NCBI GenBank assembly: GCA_013203755.1
Contig: JABMPI010000364.1
Span: forward strand, 1 to 15,231
Source of the DNA: Bacteroidota bacterium
GTDB taxonomy: Bacteria > Bacteroidota > Bacteroidia > Bacteroidales > Prolixibacteraceae
Length of the DNA: 15,231 bases
Direction: 5' to 3'
Part shown: positions 13,602 to 15,231 of the stretch, piece after piece
How the letters are laid out: each line of letters opens with the position of its first letter
How positions within the stretch are numbered: the stretch's first letter is position 1
Notes under the pieces: generated by a model
Told to the model about the DNA's origin: nothing
Databases searched by the model: none
What the model saw: only the letters and a program-made list of their open reading frames with translations
Program-made: the position numbers and the translations under genes

Positions 13602-15161
13602 CTACTTCGCATAACTTACTGCACGGGTTTCCCTTATTACAGTAATTTTAATTTGTCCCGGATAAGTCATTTCATCCTGAATACGTTTTGAGATATCGTA
13701 CGACAATTGTTCTGTTTCCTGATCACTTAGTTTGTCAGCACCAACAATTACCCGTAATTCGCGACCTGCTTGAATTGCGTAAGTTTTCATTACTCCCGGA
13801 TAAGAAAGAGCCAAATCTTCGAGGTCTTTCAAACGTTTAATGTACGATTCAACAATTTCGCGTCGTGCACCTGGTCTTGCTCCGGAAATAGCATCGCAAA
13901 CCTGTACAATTGGCGCCATTAATGTTTTCATCTCCACTTCGTCGTGGTGGGCTCCAATAGCATTACAAATATCCGGCTTCTCTTTGTATTTTTCAGCCAG
14001 CTTCATACCCAAAATAGCGTGTGGCAATTCCGGCTCATCATCTGGCACTTTACCAATATCATGCAATAATCCTGCACGTTTTGCTGTTTTAGGATTCATT
14101 CCCAACTCCGACGCCATAGTTGCACATAAATTAGCAACTTCTCGCGAGTGCTGTAATAAATTTTGTCCGTAAGAAGAACGGTATTTCATTTTACCAATTA
14201 AACGAATCAATTCCGGATGTAAACCATGAATTCCCATATCGATGGTAGTTCGTTTTCCGGTTTCTATAATCTCCTCTTCAATTTGTTTTTTCACTTTTCC
14301 AACAACCTCTTCAATACGAGCCGGGTGAATTCTACCGTCGGTAACTAATTGATGAAGTGCTAAACGTGCAATTTCACGACGAACCGGATCGAATGCAGAA
14401 AGTACAATTGCTTCCGGGGTGTCGTCAACCACAATTTCTACTCCTGTAGCTGCTTCAAGTGCCCGAATATTACGACCCTCTCGACCGATAATTCTTCCTT
14501 TAATTTCATCACTTTCGATATGAAAAATAGTAACTGAATTTTCTATAGCCGTTTCGGTTGCTACCCTTTGAATAGATTTAACAACCACCTTTTTAGCCTC
14601 TTTATTTGCCGTTTGTTTGGCCTCTTCCATTATTTCGTTGATGTACGCAATAGCATCCGTTTTTGCCTCTTCCTGCAACGATTCTATCAATTGTGCTTTT
14701 GCATCTTCTGCCGAAAGTCCTGAAATTTGTTCCAGCTTTTCAAGATGTTGCTTATGTGCCTTATCCAACTCTTCGGCTTTGTGCTCAACGCGTTGCAATT
14801 GCACATCTAAATTTGCACGAACAGCCTCAACTTCATTTCTGGTTGTCTCAAATTCTTTCGAATTACGATTTAGCTCATCGCGACGTAGATTTAAATTATT
14901 TTCTCGTTGTTTACTTCTGTTTTCAATGTTTGCAAGACTAGCATTCTTATCATTGATATACTTTTCGTGGTCAGACTTAAGTTGCAAAAATTTCTCTTTC
15001 GCCTGTAAAATCTTGTCTTTCCTTATTACCCCAGCCTCGGCTTCACCCTCGGCAATAATTCGCAATCTCTTGGACTTTAATGCTTTGTCCCAAATAAAGT
15101 AGGCCAAAGCACCGCCACCAATAAAACCAACTGCGATACCTATTATTAATTCTGCATTCAT
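13602..15161 (-). CDS. rny: Ribonuclease Y
   Basis: A 519-aa membrane-anchored endoribonuclease that initiates mRNA decay. The order of parts is classical: an N-terminal membrane helix (about residues 4-23, IIGIAVGFIGGGALAYFIW), a long coiled coil (about 28-195), and a KH RNA-binding domain (about 205-270) with its GxxG loop in GRIIGREGRNIR (222-233). The HD phosphohydrolase domain (about 330-430) has H338 (QHSRE), H367-D368 (LLHDIGK), H405-H406 (AHHDE) and the D of VCDAIS as metal/catalytic residues. Length and motifs are full, with no sign of damage. In Bacteroidota rny often lies downstream of zapA; the sequence upstream here (15162-15231) is non-coding leader and the window ends before any such gene could be seen. 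Confidence 0.97.
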   Translation of the reverse strand: MNAELIIGIAVGFIGGGALAYFIWDKALKSKRLRIIAEGEAEAGVIRKDKILQAKEKFLQLKSDHEKYINDKNASLANIENRSKQRENNLNLRRDELNRNSKEFETTRNEVEAVRANLDVQLQRVEHKAEELDKAHKQHLEKLEQISGLSAEDAKAQLIESLQEEAKTDAIAYINEIMEEAKQTANKEAKKVVVKSIQRVATETAIENSVTIFHIESDEIKGRIIGREGRNIRALEAATGVEIVVDDTPEAIVLSAFDPVRREIARLALHQLVTDGRIHPARIEEVVGKVKKQIEEEIIETGKRTTIDMGIHGLHPELIRLIGKMKYRSSYGQNLLQHSREVANLCATMASELGMNPKTAKRAGLLHDIGKVPDDEPELPHAILGMKLAEKYKEKPDICNAIGAHHDEVEMKTLMAPIVQVCDAISGARPGARREIVESYIKRLKDLEDLALSYPGVMKTYAIQAGRELRVIVGADKLSDQETEQLSYDISKRIQDEMTYPGQIKITVIRETRAVSYAK

Positions 15162-15212
15162 TTCTCTTATTTTAATTATTGAGGTGTATACTTAGTTACT
15201 AACTTTAATTTG

Positions 15213-15220
15213 CAAATATG
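15213..15220 (-). promoter_or_regulatory. Possible -7 box upstream of rny
   Basis: On the minus strand CATATTTG (15220-15213) matches TAnnTTTG in seven of eight positions, 52 nt before the ATG at 15161. That is longer than the 23-31 nt seen for other genes here, and the -33 position lies outside the window. Confidence 0.25.
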
Positions 15221-15231
15221 CTACATGTGGC

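Noticed and set aside
13840..15102. Plus-strand open frames opposite rny (13840-14172, 14617-15102, 14663-14941)
   Set aside because: They are Ser/Cys-rich antisense shadows of the well-supported rny gene, with no start signals of their own.

Overview
The window is AT-rich chromosomal DNA from a member of the Bacteroidota, probably a Marinilabiliales/Prolixibacteraceae-like or related marine/anaerobic lineage (the phylum is a firm inference, the family a guess). Four things point there. Start codons generally lack Shine-Dalgarno sequences. Several genes are preceded by the Bacteroidota -7 box TAnnTTTG, in two cases with a TTG exactly 20 nt upstream. The RNase Y, RimO and patatin/surface-antigen proteins have the form usual in this phylum. 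The window edge also carries what looks like the decayed C-terminus of a Bacteroidota AraC-HTH/TPR regulator. I see no rRNA, tRNA, CRISPR array, insertion sequence or phage gene.

Layout. Positions 1-598 are gene-poor: a probable regulator remnant at the left edge, then unassigned DNA, then a hairpin with a T-run. Next come an orphan 136-aa gene (599-1009) and a small short-chain dehydrogenase-like gene lacking the classical Tyr/Lys (1129-1731). The latter converges on rimO (1823-3130, minus) across a bidirectional hairpin terminator. A secreted creatininase-family protein (3365-4243, minus) and a membrane-anchored neutral-ceramidase-family protein (4671-6188, plus) diverge from a 427-bp intergenic region. 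Then come a 242-aa hypothetical protein that looks internally duplicated (6370-7098) and a patatin-POTRA-barrel outer-membrane protein (7237-9531). The latter converges on an unusual gene at 9636-11462 (minus): five ~73-residue charged repeats fused to a GH16-like domain whose catalytic motif has decayed. Diverging from that gene is a two-gene unit (11744-13498): a uridine-phosphorylase-like enzyme and a SirB1/transglutaminase-like protein. It converges on rny, RNase Y (13602-15161, minus).

How the genes relate. This is not one pathway. rimO (ribosomal protein S12 modification) and rny (mRNA decay) are housekeeping genes. Creatininase, ceramidase-like and patatin proteins are all envelope or exported hydrolases, and the first two share a divergent control region, but no common substrate can be proved. 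Most genes are single transcription units separated by recognisable terminators; only 11744-13498 is clearly an operon (6-nt gap).

The strongest candidate for something undescribed is the 9636-11462 gene. It has no visible signal peptide, a long repeat array of a type I do not recognise, and a C-terminal lectin-like fold that has probably lost hydrolase activity. Its apparent upstream TTG start is really the end of a perfect -7 promoter box, so translation should begin at the ATG at 11462.
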